Source: Adhaeretor mobilis
Lineage (GTDB): Bacteria; Planctomycetota; Planctomycetia; Pirellulales; Lacipirellulaceae
Assembly (NCBI RefSeq): GCF_007741515.1
Contig: NZ_CP036263.1
Location: forward strand, 4,699,178-4,763,177
Length of the DNA: 64,000 bases
Direction: 5' to 3'
Shown here: piece by piece, positions 18,872-27,443 of the stretch
Layout: every line of letters starts with the position of its first letter
Position numbering within the stretch: position 1 is the stretch's first letter
The notes under the pieces: generated by a model
Seen by the model: only the letters and a program-made list of their open reading frames with translations
What the model was told of the DNA's origin: nothing
Database searches by the model: none
Translations under genes and position numbers: made by a program

Positions 18872-20338
18872 ATGAATCCATTTCAGGATCACAGGCGATC
18901 GAGGAATGCGCTACTGTTGGCGATATTGGGACTTTGCTTCCTCAATGGCGCGAGGTCCATCGCCCGCGGGGGAGAGTCAGAAGTCAAGTACTCGTTGACA
19001 GCGGCTTTGGATTCCGAGGCTTTTCAAGACTTGCCTCTAGAGTCCCCCCCTTTGCTGGATGAGCAATCTCTAGTCAACGATACGGCAGTCTCACTTGCTT
19101 CCTACACCAATTATATGGGGAACGGCGGGCATCAGAGTGGGGCAGTCCGTGTCGGGTACGACGGCGGTTTTGTGATTGCCGACTCGAGGCAATCAAGTCT
19201 CAACGCCAATGACTCGCCGTACCTTTTGAGAATAAATGGGTGGGGCCAATTACGGCACGCCGCTCTCGATTCCCAAGGACCCAACCGAGATACGAATCAG
19301 TTTCAACTTGTGCGAGGTCGAATAATATTCTCGGGCCATACCTTTACGTCTGATTTCGCTTACTACGTCCAACTAGACGGTCGCAGCAGCAGTGGCGACG
19401 ATGTGCGATTGCTGGATTACTTCTTAACCTACGATGTTGGGCACCACATTTGGGAGTGGGATAAGGGAACCCTGGTGTATAAAACGGGCAAATACAAGAT
19501 GCCCTTTACGATGGCGCGCTACCTGACAGGGCGAGAATTTGAGTTCACCGATCGTTCGATGGCGAGCACGTTTTTCGATGTGAACCGTAGCTTGGCCTGG
19601 GGCCTGGGCGGAGCCCAAGAAGATGGGAATGTACCTTGGGACTGGGAAGTGGCGATTTTTAACGGATTGGTTACTGGTGGTGCCGAGACCGGTAGCAGTG
19701 GAGGGCTAGACGATAACTTTGCGTACTCCGGTCGTATCTTTTTTTATCCCTTCGGAGAGTGGGGCCCGGGTGAACTGGCCGATTTTGAATGTCATAAGGA
19801 AATGGCGGTCCGCACAGGAATGGCATTTGCTAATTCTACTATCGACGCCAGCGGCACGACTGAATTCAGCAGCCTGCGAGTGGTCGATTCGGGAGCAACT
19901 CTTGCCTCGCTCTTGCCGGGATCCGTTACTCAATACACCGTGGATCTTTACTCGGTCGATACCTCACTCAAGTGGCGAGGCTGGTCCACGACGTTTGAGT
20001 ACTACTTCCGATATGTCGATCAATTTAACAACCCAGCAGTCGACAATCTGTATGATCATGGATTCTGGTTTCAATTGGGTAAGTTTGTCGTGCCGCGAAA
20101 ACTACAATTGCTTACGCGTTGGTCAAGGGTCGTGGGCGACTCGGGCACGCTAGGACTGAATAATCAGAGCTCCGAAGAAATTGCGGGGGGCATGGCTTGG
20201 TACTTTCGCGATCAGAATTCCAAGTGGACTGTCGACATCACTTACCTCGATGGATCCCCCATCAATTCGTCAGCTCTAGACATCTCCCCTGGCGATGCTG
20301 GCTGGCTATTCCGGTCGCAAGTTCAATTCGCATTTTGA
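18872..20338 (+). CDS. OprO/OprP-like outer-membrane porin
   Basis: About 488 residues from the ATG at 18872; the frame is open further upstream, but the signal peptide lies just after this ATG. Residues 10-30 are a signal peptide. The body alternates in beta-barrel fashion with aromatic girdles. It contains RGRIIFSGHTFTSDFAYYVQ, KTGKYKMPFTMARYLTGREF and FTDRSMASTFFDVNRSLAWG, the layout of the phosphate-selective porin O/P family. It ends RSQVQFAF, with a C-terminal Phe as expected for outer-membrane barrels. OprP-type porins pass phosphate or polyphosphate, but the substrate here cannot be read from sequence. Confidence 0.82.
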   Translation: MNPFQDHRRSRNALLLAILGLCFLNGARSIARGGESEVKYSLTAALDSEAFQDLPLESPPLLDEQSLVNDTAVSLASYTNYMGNGGHQSGAVRVGYDGGFVIADSRQSSLNANDSPYLLRINGWGQLRHAALDSQGPNRDTNQFQLVRGRIIFSGHTFTSDFAYYVQLDGRSSSGDDVRLLDYFLTYDVGHHIWEWDKGTLVYKTGKYKMPFTMARYLTGREFEFTDRSMASTFFDVNRSLAWGLGGAQEDGNVPWDWEVAIFNGLVTGGAETGSSGGLDDNFAYSGRIFFYPFGEWGPGELADFECHKEMAVRTGMAFANSTIDASGTTEFSSLRVVDSGATLASLLPGSVTQYTVDLYSVDTSLKWRGWSTTFEYYFRYVDQFNNPAVDNLYDHGFWFQLGKFVVPRKLQLLTRWSRVVGDSGTLGLNNQSSEEIAGGMAWYFRDQNSKWTVDITYLDGSPINSSALDISPGDAGWLFRSQVQFAF

Positions 20339-20386
20339 ATGAAGTTGACCAAAGTCTCAGTGCCCCAATTAGAGCAACATACTTTT

Positions 20387-21010
20387 TTACGTAACGGTAT
20401 TTCCGCAGTGCCCGAAGGTGGCTTCTAGATTGTCGAGAGTAATTTGTGGAAGTACTTGCTGCACCGCCTCGACAATTTTCTTGAGACTGCGTGGTCGCAA
20501 GCCGCGTATCAATTGCTTGACCTTCGAGAAGACATTCTCGATCGGATTCAGGTCCGGTGAGTAGGGAGGCAAGTAAACCACCTCCGCACCCACCGCTTCA
20601 ATCGCCGCTACAGCCAAAGCCGATTTGTGGCTGGAAAGGTTATCCATCACCACCAAGTCGCCCGCATGCAAGGCGGGAGCTAATAACCACTGACAGAAGC
20701 CCGTGAAACAGATTCCGTTCATCGGGCCGTCCAGCACCATCGCGGCACGCGTGCCATCCAACGCCACCGCCTGCACCAAGGTATTGGTTTTCCACTTACC
20801 GCTGGGAATCGCTTCGAGCAGTCGATCTCCCCCTTCGGCCCAACCACGGATTCGAGTCAGATCGGTCTTCAAGCAGGTTTCGTCCAGAAAGACAAGACGC
20901 TCCGCATCAACCGTTTCTTGAGTCGCGTGCCAGTCTTGACGCGCTACGACGACATCGCTGCGGTCCTGCTCTGCGGCACGCGAGGACTTCTTTTGTATCG
21001 TCAGCCCGGC
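20387..21010 (-). mobile_element. 5'-truncated IS630-family transposase
   Basis: The last ~207 residues of a 268-codon frame match IS630 transposases. They include FLDETCLKTDLTRIRGWAEG (first Asp), VVMDNLSSHKS (second Asp) and YLPPYSPDLNPIENVFSKVK (Glu), completing the DDE triad. The N-terminal DNA-binding half is missing. The frame is instead fused to an unrelated toxin-stalk remnant around GLTIQKK. The 3' end lies near a TA-containing sequence, as expected of an IS630 end. It is therefore a truncated copy fused at the 5' side, probably inactive. Confidence 0.85.
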
Positions 21011-21410
21011 ACCGTTCTCATCGACATCGCTGAAGTGAACCTGATCGATCGTCTCACGCGTGTTCTGGTCCTCCTTGTCGAACGTACCGCGACGCGTGGT
21101 GGCGCCGTTGCTGCTCGAATAGTCGTAATCCTCCTGACGCGTACTCGTGCTGGTGGTTTTGGTGAGCGAGAAGTTCGCCGCACCCGCCTTCAAATACCGC
21201 TGACCAGGGGGGAGGTAGCAATCCGGGTCATCAGGATCGTTGGGACCACAATCGGGATGATTCTCGTGATCCGGGCGAAAAACTCGTCGGGTGGTGACGT
21301 CGTGATCGTCGGTCGGCGTTTCAATGAAGCCCGCATGACCGCCGAAGCTGGTGCTGCGGTTGGTGATGCGCTCGTTACGGCTGATCGTGCCGTTGGACGT
21401 AAGTCAATTG
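21011..21410 (-). pseudogene. Remnant of a polymorphic-toxin/RHS-like stalk
   Basis: Reading the minus strand gives SNGTISRNERITNRSTSFGG and ETPTDDHDVTTRRVF in one frame. After a frameshift near 21270 it continues as RPDHENHPDCGPNDPDDPDC, LPPGQRYLKAGAANFSL and STSTRQEDYDYSSSNGATTR up to the IS630 junction. Its Thr/Ser/Tyr-rich style matches the N-terminal part of the toxin gene at 24441-26093. It is probably part of a second, destroyed copy of such a stalk. The gap 21411-21808 holds no gene I can support, only a 10-base inverted pair around GACTTACGTC. Confidence 0.5.
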
Positions 21411-21808
21411 CTGGGAGTTTTGCTCTGTCAGCGAAAACACGCTTTCACTGTGCAAAACTCGGGTGAAGCTCCTTTCCAGGATGGGCTGTAAGTTGTTTGA
21501 GGGCTTAGGCTTGTGGTGTTGATGGGCTTGCAGGTGTGCGGGAGTATTGCTTGCAAAAGGGGGTTTTGCTCGAGACTGGGCAAGTGGACTTACGTCAAAC
21601 GCGATGGTGTGTTGGTGAAGCGTCGCAGGGGACGTGTCGCTGGAGAATAGTCTCAGGGCACAACTGAGCCCCTACATTTTATCGAATCGGGGGTTCAAAA
21701 GCGCGGGAGAAGTTTGGCCGGGGTTGGTGATGGTGAGAAGGTTTGGAGTGTGCTCTGGGACGCACTGTTTCCACTTTCGGCAGTCGTACCCGGCGAGAGA
21801 CCTGCTGC

Positions 21809-22606
21809 TCACTCGTTTGCGGGATCAAGTGAAACGCCAGTATCTACACCCTCTGATTCTAGAAACTCTACCACTTTGAAGTACCACTTTTTTTCTTCCT
21901 CGGGCATGACGCGAACAGTTCGTCCCTTGATGAATAATCCATTTACAGTGCTGCCATGCATATTCTTAATGTTATTGTCCGCTCCGGCGTTGAGTAATTC
22001 GAGTACTGTTTCAAAGTCCGCAGTAGCTGCCGCGGTATACATGGGGGTCCTTTCGTAAATATCTTGATGATTTACGTTTGCCCCTGCCTTGATCAACAGC
22101 TTGACATTTTTTACTTGCTCCTTGGAAATCGCATAGTAGATGGGAGTCTGGCCGGTGAAAGATTCAAAGGGTATTCCGGTGTTTTCCAGATCGGGATCAG
22201 CACCATGCTCAAGTAGGGCTTTCAGCCAATACTCTTCTGAGAGCTCGGCGGCGAGATTGAGAGCTGATTCCCCACGTATCGTCAAAATATTCGGATCGGC
22301 CCCATGTTCCAGTAGCGACATGAACCCCTCCTTATTTCGACTCAAAAGTGCACGAATCAGGGGTGTAATGTTTCCTTTACCACACGAGTTCACATCCACT
22401 CCTTTTGCAACCAACCTATCAATAGCCTTCGTGTCCCCCCGCTCAGCGGACTCGACCAACGCCAGCACGCCATCGTCGCTGAACCAATCAACAGCTGGTG
22501 TTTGATTTCTTGTCAAACTCAAGGGAAGCTCTCCGCAACCTAGTAGCAAGAAAAGAAGAAGCAATGTAGTAACAAGCCAATATCTGACGGTTTGGAACAT
22601 GGGCAA
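21809..22606 (-). CDS. Ankyrin-repeat lipoprotein
   Basis: A 265-residue protein with a lipoprotein signal (LLLLFLLLGC, Cys at about residue 24). Five or so ankyrin repeats follow, for example AIDRLVAKGVDVNSCGKGNI, LKALLEHGADPDLENTG, VKLLIKAGANVNHQDIYERT and VLELLNAGADNNIKNMHG. Ankyrin stacks bind proteins. As a lipoprotein it should face the periplasm or cell surface. In toxin islands ankyrin and Sel1 proteins are sometimes immunity factors, which is a possibility here. The C-terminus is acidic. Confidence 0.82.
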   Translation of the reverse strand: MPMFQTVRYWLVTTLLLLFLLLGCGELPLSLTRNQTPAVDWFSDDGVLALVESAERGDTKAIDRLVAKGVDVNSCGKGNITPLIRALLSRNKEGFMSLLEHGADPNILTIRGESALNLAAELSEEYWLKALLEHGADPDLENTGIPFESFTGQTPIYYAISKEQVKNVKLLIKAGANVNHQDIYERTPMYTAAATADFETVLELLNAGADNNIKNMHGSTVNGLFIKGRTVRVMPEEEKKWYFKVVEFLESEGVDTGVSLDPANE

Positions 22607-22644
22607 CAGCTTTCAACAAGAGTGAAATACCAATCAACAGGGTG

Positions 22645-22671
22645 AGAAAAGGTGTCAGGAACCTTTTTCTT
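22645..22671. repeat. REP-like palindrome, copy 1
   Basis: AGAAAAGGTGTCAGGAACCT followed by TTTTCTT forms an imperfect palindrome around GGTGTC/GGAACC. The same 27 bases occur at 24077, and inverted at 23371. This copy overlaps the 3' end of the RAYT transposase gene and supplies its stop codon. Confidence 0.8.
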
Positions 22672-23338
22672 GCTGGCGAGGCCTCCCTCGAGGACGTAGA
22701 GTGCTTTCGAGGCCCAGCTCGCCAACCATTCGATCACGCCAAGTAGGCTCGCCGTAAGGGATGCCCCGCTGTACGCTTTGGCCTAAGGGCTGCAGTTCGG
22801 CTTCGCTCTGAGGCTGATTGACGAAATCAACCCAACCAGGACGGCGACGCAGAGGCCAAGCCGAGAGTAAGGCCCTTTCTTGAGTGCTCCCTTGGTGCCA
22901 GCGGTAGAGACTCCCCCAACGCCAGTCTTCGGCACGTTGGACTAGATTGGAGCGCAACGCATTCCGTTCTAAATAACGGCACAGCAGATAATAATGCTCA
23001 TCGTCTTGTGTGGGGAACGACTTGAACCGCCCTTGATAAACATGTCCGGTACCCGTCGTGTGGCGGTGCGCGTGCCAACGTTGGGTATGCGTGAGCGTGA
23101 GCCAGCCGGTGAAGCGTGATAAGTCCTCATCCTGTTCGGGCCACACTACCAGATGCCAGTGATTGGGCATCACGCAGTAGGCGAGCAGTCGCATGTTGGT
23201 CCGTTCGACCGCTTCTTCAAGGACTTTCTCGAAGGCTTGATAATCTTCGTCTTTCTCGAACAGCGGCATCCGCGCATTGGCGCGATTCAGAACGTGGTAA
23301 ACAAGTCCCCCCTGCGCGGCTCGATGTGGTCTTCCCAT
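22655..23338 (-). CDS. REP-associated tyrosine transposase (RAYT, Y1 family)
   Basis: A 227-residue protein of the Y1/TnpA-REP type, a HUH single-strand transposase. The HUH motif is NHWHLVVW near residue 60; the catalytic Tyr should be in the helix around HYYLLCRYLERNALR near 120. GHVYQGRFKSFPTQDDEHYY is a typical family stretch. REP-like palindromes flank it in opposite orientation (22645 and 23371), the expected layout of a RAYT with its own REPs. The last residues QEKGS and the stop are encoded by the 3' palindrome. Confidence 0.92.
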   Translation of the reverse strand: MGRPHRAAQGGLVYHVLNRANARMPLFEKDEDYQAFEKVLEEAVERTNMRLLAYCVMPNHWHLVVWPEQDEDLSRFTGWLTLTHTQRWHAHRHTTGTGHVYQGRFKSFPTQDDEHYYLLCRYLERNALRSNLVQRAEDWRWGSLYRWHQGSTQERALLSAWPLRRRPGWVDFVNQPQSEAELQPLGQSVQRGIPYGEPTWRDRMVGELGLESTLRPRGRPRQQEKGS

Positions 23339-23370
23339 ACCGGCAAACTAAGCAGAACAAGCGGCTGTGT

Positions 23371-23398
23371 CAAGAAAAAGGTTCCTGACACCTTTTCT
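23371..23398. repeat. REP-like palindrome, copy 2 (inverted)
   Basis: CAAGAAAAAGGTTCCTGACA then CCTTTTCT is the reverse complement of the copy at 22645. It lies upstream of the RAYT gene, so the two copies bracket it as an inverted pair. Confidence 0.8.
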
Positions 23399-23431
23399 CT
23401 CCCATGATTAAGATGGCAGACATGATTGGAC

Positions 23432-23962
23432 TCACTCTGAGGCACCTATTCCAATAGTGAAAATGAGGGCATCGTCTTCCATGCTGTCTGCCCAGTCAGG
23501 ACAGTACGCTTTCTCGACTCCAGATAGCTTCGTTTCACTCTCTGAATATACATGAAGCTGATAAGTGTCACCAACAAGCTGGAGCGTCCCGATCCATTTA
23601 GTCCCACACAGGGGCAGTCTATCACGTAGAGCTGCCTTCAGGTTTTCGTCGACTTCCTCATTAGTGGATACCTCCACTTCTCCTGAAAACGCCCATCGTG
23701 CTCTTGGATTCGTAGTAAGAAGGCTCGGCAAAGGAGATATCGACTTGCCCACAAATTCAAAGACCTGGCCTTTTCCAGAAACGTGCTTGGGTATTATCTC
23801 TCCTTGCGGTCGAGAATGCCCTAATTCATTGACAAGCCAGAAACCATCTCTTCGTTGAGTAGCTCCTTGATAAAAGTCAACGCCATCGAGCAAGTAAGAA
23901 GCGCTGTCACCTTCTCGCAACAGGTTGAACACCACAAAGTATCGGTGGCTCTCAATATCCAT
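23432..23962 (-). CDS. Small soluble protein in toxin island, possible immunity protein
   Basis: A 176-residue protein with no signal peptide or membrane helix. It is acidic and contains SYLLDGVDFYQGATQRRDGF, WLVNELGHSRPQGEI and GTKWIGTLQLVGDTYQLHVY, suggesting an alpha/beta or beta-rich cytoplasmic fold. I do not recognise the family. It lies on the same strand and downstream of the Hint/GIY-YIG toxin end and the DUF5076-like gene. A REP-like palindrome separates it from the latter. Position alone makes it a candidate immunity or regulatory protein. Confidence 0.6.
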   Translation of the reverse strand: MDIESHRYFVVFNLLREGDSASYLLDGVDFYQGATQRRDGFWLVNELGHSRPQGEIIPKHVSGKGQVFEFVGKSISPLPSLLTTNPRARWAFSGEVEVSTNEEVDENLKAALRDRLPLCGTKWIGTLQLVGDTYQLHVYSESETKLSGVEKAYCPDWADSMEDDALIFTIGIGASE

Positions 23963-24076
23963 CGCGAGTCCCCCTCAGTTTCAGTTTCTTTATCTGCTTT
24001 TGCAAGAGTTGTTGAGTAGCCTCGTCGAGGTTTCTGCTCAATAGCAACTGCTGCTTCACATAGATTTCTTCGGGTG

Positions 24077-24103
24077 AGAAAAGGTGTCAGGAACCTTTTT
24101 CTT
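24077..24103. repeat. REP-like palindrome, copy 3
   Basis: Identical over 27 bases to the copy at 22645 and in the same orientation. It provides the last codons (QEKGS) and stop of the gene at 24087-24401. Confidence 0.8.
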
Positions 24104-24401
24104 GCTCTATGCCACCTTCAGGATTGTCTGTCGCAGAATTCCATTCAGCGTCAAAGCCCGCCTTTATGCGAGCAAGCGACTGTGCTTGATCAAGGTTATC
24201 TGTTTGTTCATATGCTCTTGCTAAATGCTTAGCCAAATCTACAAGCATAATTCCCCAATTCGCTGGGTCCTTCCATAGACCAGTTGCGAGAGCAACATGT
24301 TGCTTGCCACCGCCAGCCCAGACCCTCAGCAATTCTCTTGCTTTGGCATCAGCTTCAACGGGGTTAGGAATTGGAAGTTGATTGTTATGTGTTGTAATCA
24401 T
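24087..24401 (-). CDS. DUF5076-like small protein, possible immunity protein
   Basis: A 104-residue soluble protein. ARELLRVWAGGGKQHVALAT, then DPANWGIMLVDLAKHLARAY, resemble the DUF5076 pattern (a VW core, a WGxxLxDLA-H helix, an ARAYEQ helix). The assignment is from memory of the pattern, not a search. It starts 39 bases after the toxin stop on the same strand, the usual place for an immunity gene. The C-terminus EQEKGS and the stop come from a REP-like palindrome, so the native end has probably been replaced. Confidence 0.65.
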   Translation of the reverse strand: MITTHNNQLPIPNPVEADAKARELLRVWAGGGKQHVALATGLWKDPANWGIMLVDLAKHLARAYEQTDNLDQAQSLARIKAGFDAEWNSATDNPEGGIEQEKGS

Positions 24402-24440
24402 ATGGAATCATTTTCCTCACGGTAATGGTGATGACGCGGA

Positions 24441-26093
24441 CTAATCAGTCGGGTCCGGCAAGCCAAGTTTCGGACGCCGACCGGGACCAATTGGGTCGCG
24501 TAGATTTGAAACAACATCTGAAGTTTTCGCTCGCTGGCCATTGGTTAAAGATTGAATTCGATTATGTTCTGCAAGTTCCCTGGCAGTTTTGCCTCCAAGA
24601 ACTTCAGTTGTTGTTTCTGTACCAGGAGTCATCCTGCCGTCTAACTCGTGACGTCGCAAGCGCCCAGGAATATCTCCCGATTGTCCGACATAGGGCTTAT
24701 TGGAATTGAGGTTGTCTGGAAACTCATATATACCTTCAACGTCACACTTCGCAGTATTGTGCACCAGCAGTGCATCCGCCCCGACCGCAAACGTGTGATC
24801 TTCCGAGATCGTTAGGTTATGCACCAAAAAGGCTTGGACAAACTCTTGCTCAATCTTGAGCACCGCTTGGCGGCTGCCGTCCTGTCCGATCAGTATATCG
24901 CCGCAGCGGAGTTCGTGCGAATTGACCCAACGGCCTTGCAGTGAAAGCCCTTCGTCTTCGTGGTCCGAAAGCTCGCGTGGAGCACTGCGTTCTTCGAGGT
25001 CGCGGCCGCTGAGAACCCAGAACGGATGGTAGATCGTGGTTCTTACCGGCCCTTGCTCGGTATGGATGGTCAGTAGCGGGCCTTCGTAGATGTTCTCGTG
25101 GAACTTCTCGACATGGCGCTCTCGCCAGGTGCCCGACTCATGATCATAGGCCAAGACCGTGTCGCCCTTGCGAATGTCCTTGATTTCACGCGGGCCATCG
25201 GGCGTGGCGACCAGTGTTTCGGGAGCGAAGCATTGATCCTGGAGGACATTGATCTGCTTGTTCGCATCAGCGATATTGACATCAACATCCACCTTCTTCG
25301 GCTTCGCCATCTTCCCCGCTTTTCTGAGCTTATCCGCCTTGAAGGCGGCGACTAGGGAACTCACCACATCGAAGGCCAACTCGCCTCGGCCTTCGCTGTT
25401 GCTCGCTTTTTCGACGACGTCGGCCCAAAGCGCCTGTGCTGTGTCGATGGGGTTCAAGATCGCATTGCCAATACCTTTGGCCGTTTCGATGGGGCTGGTC
25501 ACAACGTCCCAAACGCCAGTAATCGCATTCTTGGGGCCGGTGTAGAAGAACCCTTTGGCAGTGTCCAGCACCTCATCGCCGTACAAATCGGCAGTTCGAT
25601 ACTGCGCATCCGCCTTCTGCTGATTCTGCGGCAGGTTCCGCGAGGCCGCTGAGAGCGCGGCTACGGCTTCGTCCGAAAGAGTCTCGTTGGTGTACTGCTC
25701 CCAGCCCTCGGGAGAGAACCCTTGGATGAAGGCATTCAACTCCGCAGGTGAGGCCGTGTTGAAGAACAGAATGGCTTGCTGGTTGGCGTCCTCCTCCATC
25801 GCCCGCACGGCCTCTGCCGCCGCGGCCGCGCCGGGGCTTTCTTCGGTGCTGGGCGCCTCGTAAGTTTCGCTGCCTTCAACGTCAATCCCTTGCACGGTAT
25901 CGATGAATCTCTCGTAGATCGTCCCCGAGCCATCGGCTTCTTGGGTCTGCTTGTAGTTCTTATTGAAGAGGGTTTCGCTGCTACCACTTGAGGTGATCGT
26001 CTTACCACGGGCTTTGTAATCTTCACGGAGGGTAAGTGAATCTTCGATGACTTTGTCGCCCGGATTCTTCCCTCCGTAGCTGCCTTCGACCAC
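24441..26093 (-). CDS. Polymorphic toxin C-terminal region: Hint domain + GIY-YIG nuclease
   Basis: A 550-codon frame starting at GTG with a stop two codons upstream, so the N-terminal delivery part is missing. Residues 1-100 are a Thr/Ser/Glu-rich stalk end. About 190-285 look like a pre-toxin spacer (VWDVVTSPIETAKGIGNAIL). A Hint autoprocessing domain starts at about 286 (DQCFAPETLVATPDGPREIK) and ends near 442 (DHTFAVGADALLVHN), with the N-terminal Cys and C-terminal His-Asn expected for self-cleavage. The last 110 residues match GIY-YIG nucleases: GIYEF near 451, PYVGQSGDIPGRLRRHELDG near 465, and a later helix AEHNRIQSL with the Glu. Released GIY-YIG would cut DNA or RNA. Possible immunity genes follow at 24087 and 23432. 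Confidence 0.85.
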   Translation of the reverse strand: MVEGSYGGKNPGDKVIEDSLTLREDYKARGKTITSSGSSETLFNKNYKQTQEADGSGTIYERFIDTVQGIDVEGSETYEAPSTEESPGAAAAAEAVRAMEEDANQQAILFFNTASPAELNAFIQGFSPEGWEQYTNETLSDEAVAALSAASRNLPQNQQKADAQYRTADLYGDEVLDTAKGFFYTGPKNAITGVWDVVTSPIETAKGIGNAILNPIDTAQALWADVVEKASNSEGRGELAFDVVSSLVAAFKADKLRKAGKMAKPKKVDVDVNIADANKQINVLQDQCFAPETLVATPDGPREIKDIRKGDTVLAYDHESGTWRERHVEKFHENIYEGPLLTIHTEQGPVRTTIYHPFWVLSGRDLEERSAPRELSDHEDEGLSLQGRWVNSHELRCGDILIGQDGSRQAVLKIEQEFVQAFLVHNLTISEDHTFAVGADALLVHNTAKCDVEGIYEFPDNLNSNKPYVGQSGDIPGRLRRHELDGRMTPGTETTTEVLGGKTARELAEHNRIQSLTNGQRAKTSDVVSNLRDPIGPGRRPKLGLPDPTD

Positions 26094-26180
26094 GCCTCAG
26101 CCAACTCCTCCGCTCCAGCAGGGCGGAGAGACACCCCAACCCGTACTCTCATAACCTGTGGTACAGGTTTTGGGGGCAGG

Positions 26181-26500
26181 TCACTTGAAAAGACGGCTCA
26201 ACTTACAAAACCGACTTATCCCTACGTCGATCACAAAGGCTCTAGCGACCAATAATGTCCAGCCGACGATACGGTAGACCGGCCGCTCTCCGTACAGAGT
26301 AATAAGGTCGCACCCGTTGCGCTTAACATGATTGAGGTGCGGGTGTAGGCCAGCAGTGTACGTTCATTAGCTCGCTTCGTGCGTTCTAAAGCCAACCGAT
26401 TTCGTTCTGACCGATGGCTTTCGTCTGCGGAGTGGTTTTGCATAACAAGTCTCATTGTGAATTTACTGAAGCAGGCAGGTGTTAAGAATCGCTTTACCAT
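26181..26500 (-). pseudogene. Frameshifted DUF202 (YidH-like) membrane protein
   Basis: The frame from 26500 reads ERNRLALERTKRANERTLLA and YTRTSIMLSATGATLL, the DUF202 signature. It then leaves frame and ends at 26231. In a second frame the family sequence continues directly: LYGERPVYRIVGWTLLVARA, then FVIDVG and a stop at 26181. One base appears to be missing near 26303. Joined, the protein would be about 105 residues with the usual hydrophobic helices. This is either a recent inactivation or a sequencing error. True start is probably one of the internal Met codons (MRLVMQNHS). Confidence 0.75.
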
Positions 26501-26656
26501 GCTGGCCTAGAACCATCTAGCCGCTCGTCAGGTGGCGTATTCTTTAGCTTTTCCTAAGCGATTAGAAGCTTGAATCGCGAGATCGGACGTATTAGCCTAA
26601 AGTATCCGGCGAGTTCAGCGCTGAAACAAGTTTCTGCAATCTGGAGACCACTGAGA

Positions 26657-27295
26657 ATGACCAGACTAACCCTTTCTCGCGTTGTGTGCCTTTTCCTCGG
26701 GCAGCTCGTCTTCCACTGCTTATCCGCAGAAGTATCCCTAGCAGCAGAGAGTTCAGCGACCGCTTCGGTCCGCAGGTACAACCCTATCAACAGGGCGTTC
26801 GTCGCTGTTGAATCTGAGGAAATCAAGCCCGGCAAGATCTACAATCATTTTAGTCAGAGTCGGGGTCGATATGTCTGGGCATTCGCAAAACGTGGCGGAG
26901 GGTTTTCCTATCCCTTAGGGACCGGCTCGACGGAACTCCCCAGCAGGTTTGATTTGGTGACGACAACACAAGAAACCAATGAACTGTTGGGGCGAAATGC
27001 AGGGAGTTGGTTGGAAGAAAGTCGCCGCGAGGGGGTAAAGATATATGTACGGCTGGATGAGAATGGGGATTGGCAAATTGTGCGCGGGCGAACTATCCGT
27101 TCCCACTTCGACCTCGATAGCGGAAGGCGTTGGGAGTGGCACGGTTCGCGTCGTGTTGCAGTAATGCACATTGGTGGCTATCAATGGACCACCAATGGCG
27201 ATCGCTACGTGGCCTCCGATCCTTGGCATGGTTCAATGCCTCAGTATGACGGTTCCTGCAACTGCAATCCGATCGCAACGATGCATCAGCGCTGA
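26657..27295 (+). CDS. Secreted protein, family not recognised
   Basis: About 212 residues from the ATG at 26657; the longer frame from TTG at 26570 adds no plausible signal. A signal peptide ends near residue 30 (VSLAAESS). The mature part is rich in Arg, Trp and Tyr, with YNPINRAFVAVESEEIKPGK, NHFSQSRGRYVWAFAKRGGG and GYQWTTNGDRYVASDPWHGS. It ends with a Cys pair (SCNCNP). No membrane anchor or sorting tail is present. I cannot name the family. It is flanked on both sides by decayed genes, so its own integrity is only inferred from an unbroken frame. Confidence 0.6.
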   Translation: MTRLTLSRVVCLFLGQLVFHCLSAEVSLAAESSATASVRRYNPINRAFVAVESEEIKPGKIYNHFSQSRGRYVWAFAKRGGGFSYPLGTGSTELPSRFDLVTTTQETNELLGRNAGSWLEESRREGVKIYVRLDENGDWQIVRGRTIRSHFDLDSGRRWEWHGSRRVAVMHIGGYQWTTNGDRYVASDPWHGSMPQYDGSCNCNPIATMHQR

Positions 27296-27443
27296 TCCCC
27301 CCACCATCGAGATCAGAGAATTGAGACCTACAGATCGAATCTTGAGCTATTCGAGCAAGCGGCTCATCTAAAGTCTTAAACCGTCGTTGTTATCCACAGT
27401 CGGATAAGTAAAAAGCGTTGCTCATTCCCTTAGGTATGTAAGC

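Noticed and set aside
22645..24103. QEKGS tails as a functional degradation or sorting tag
   Set aside because: The tail is explained by reading through the palindromic repeat; nothing indicates selection for the peptide itself.
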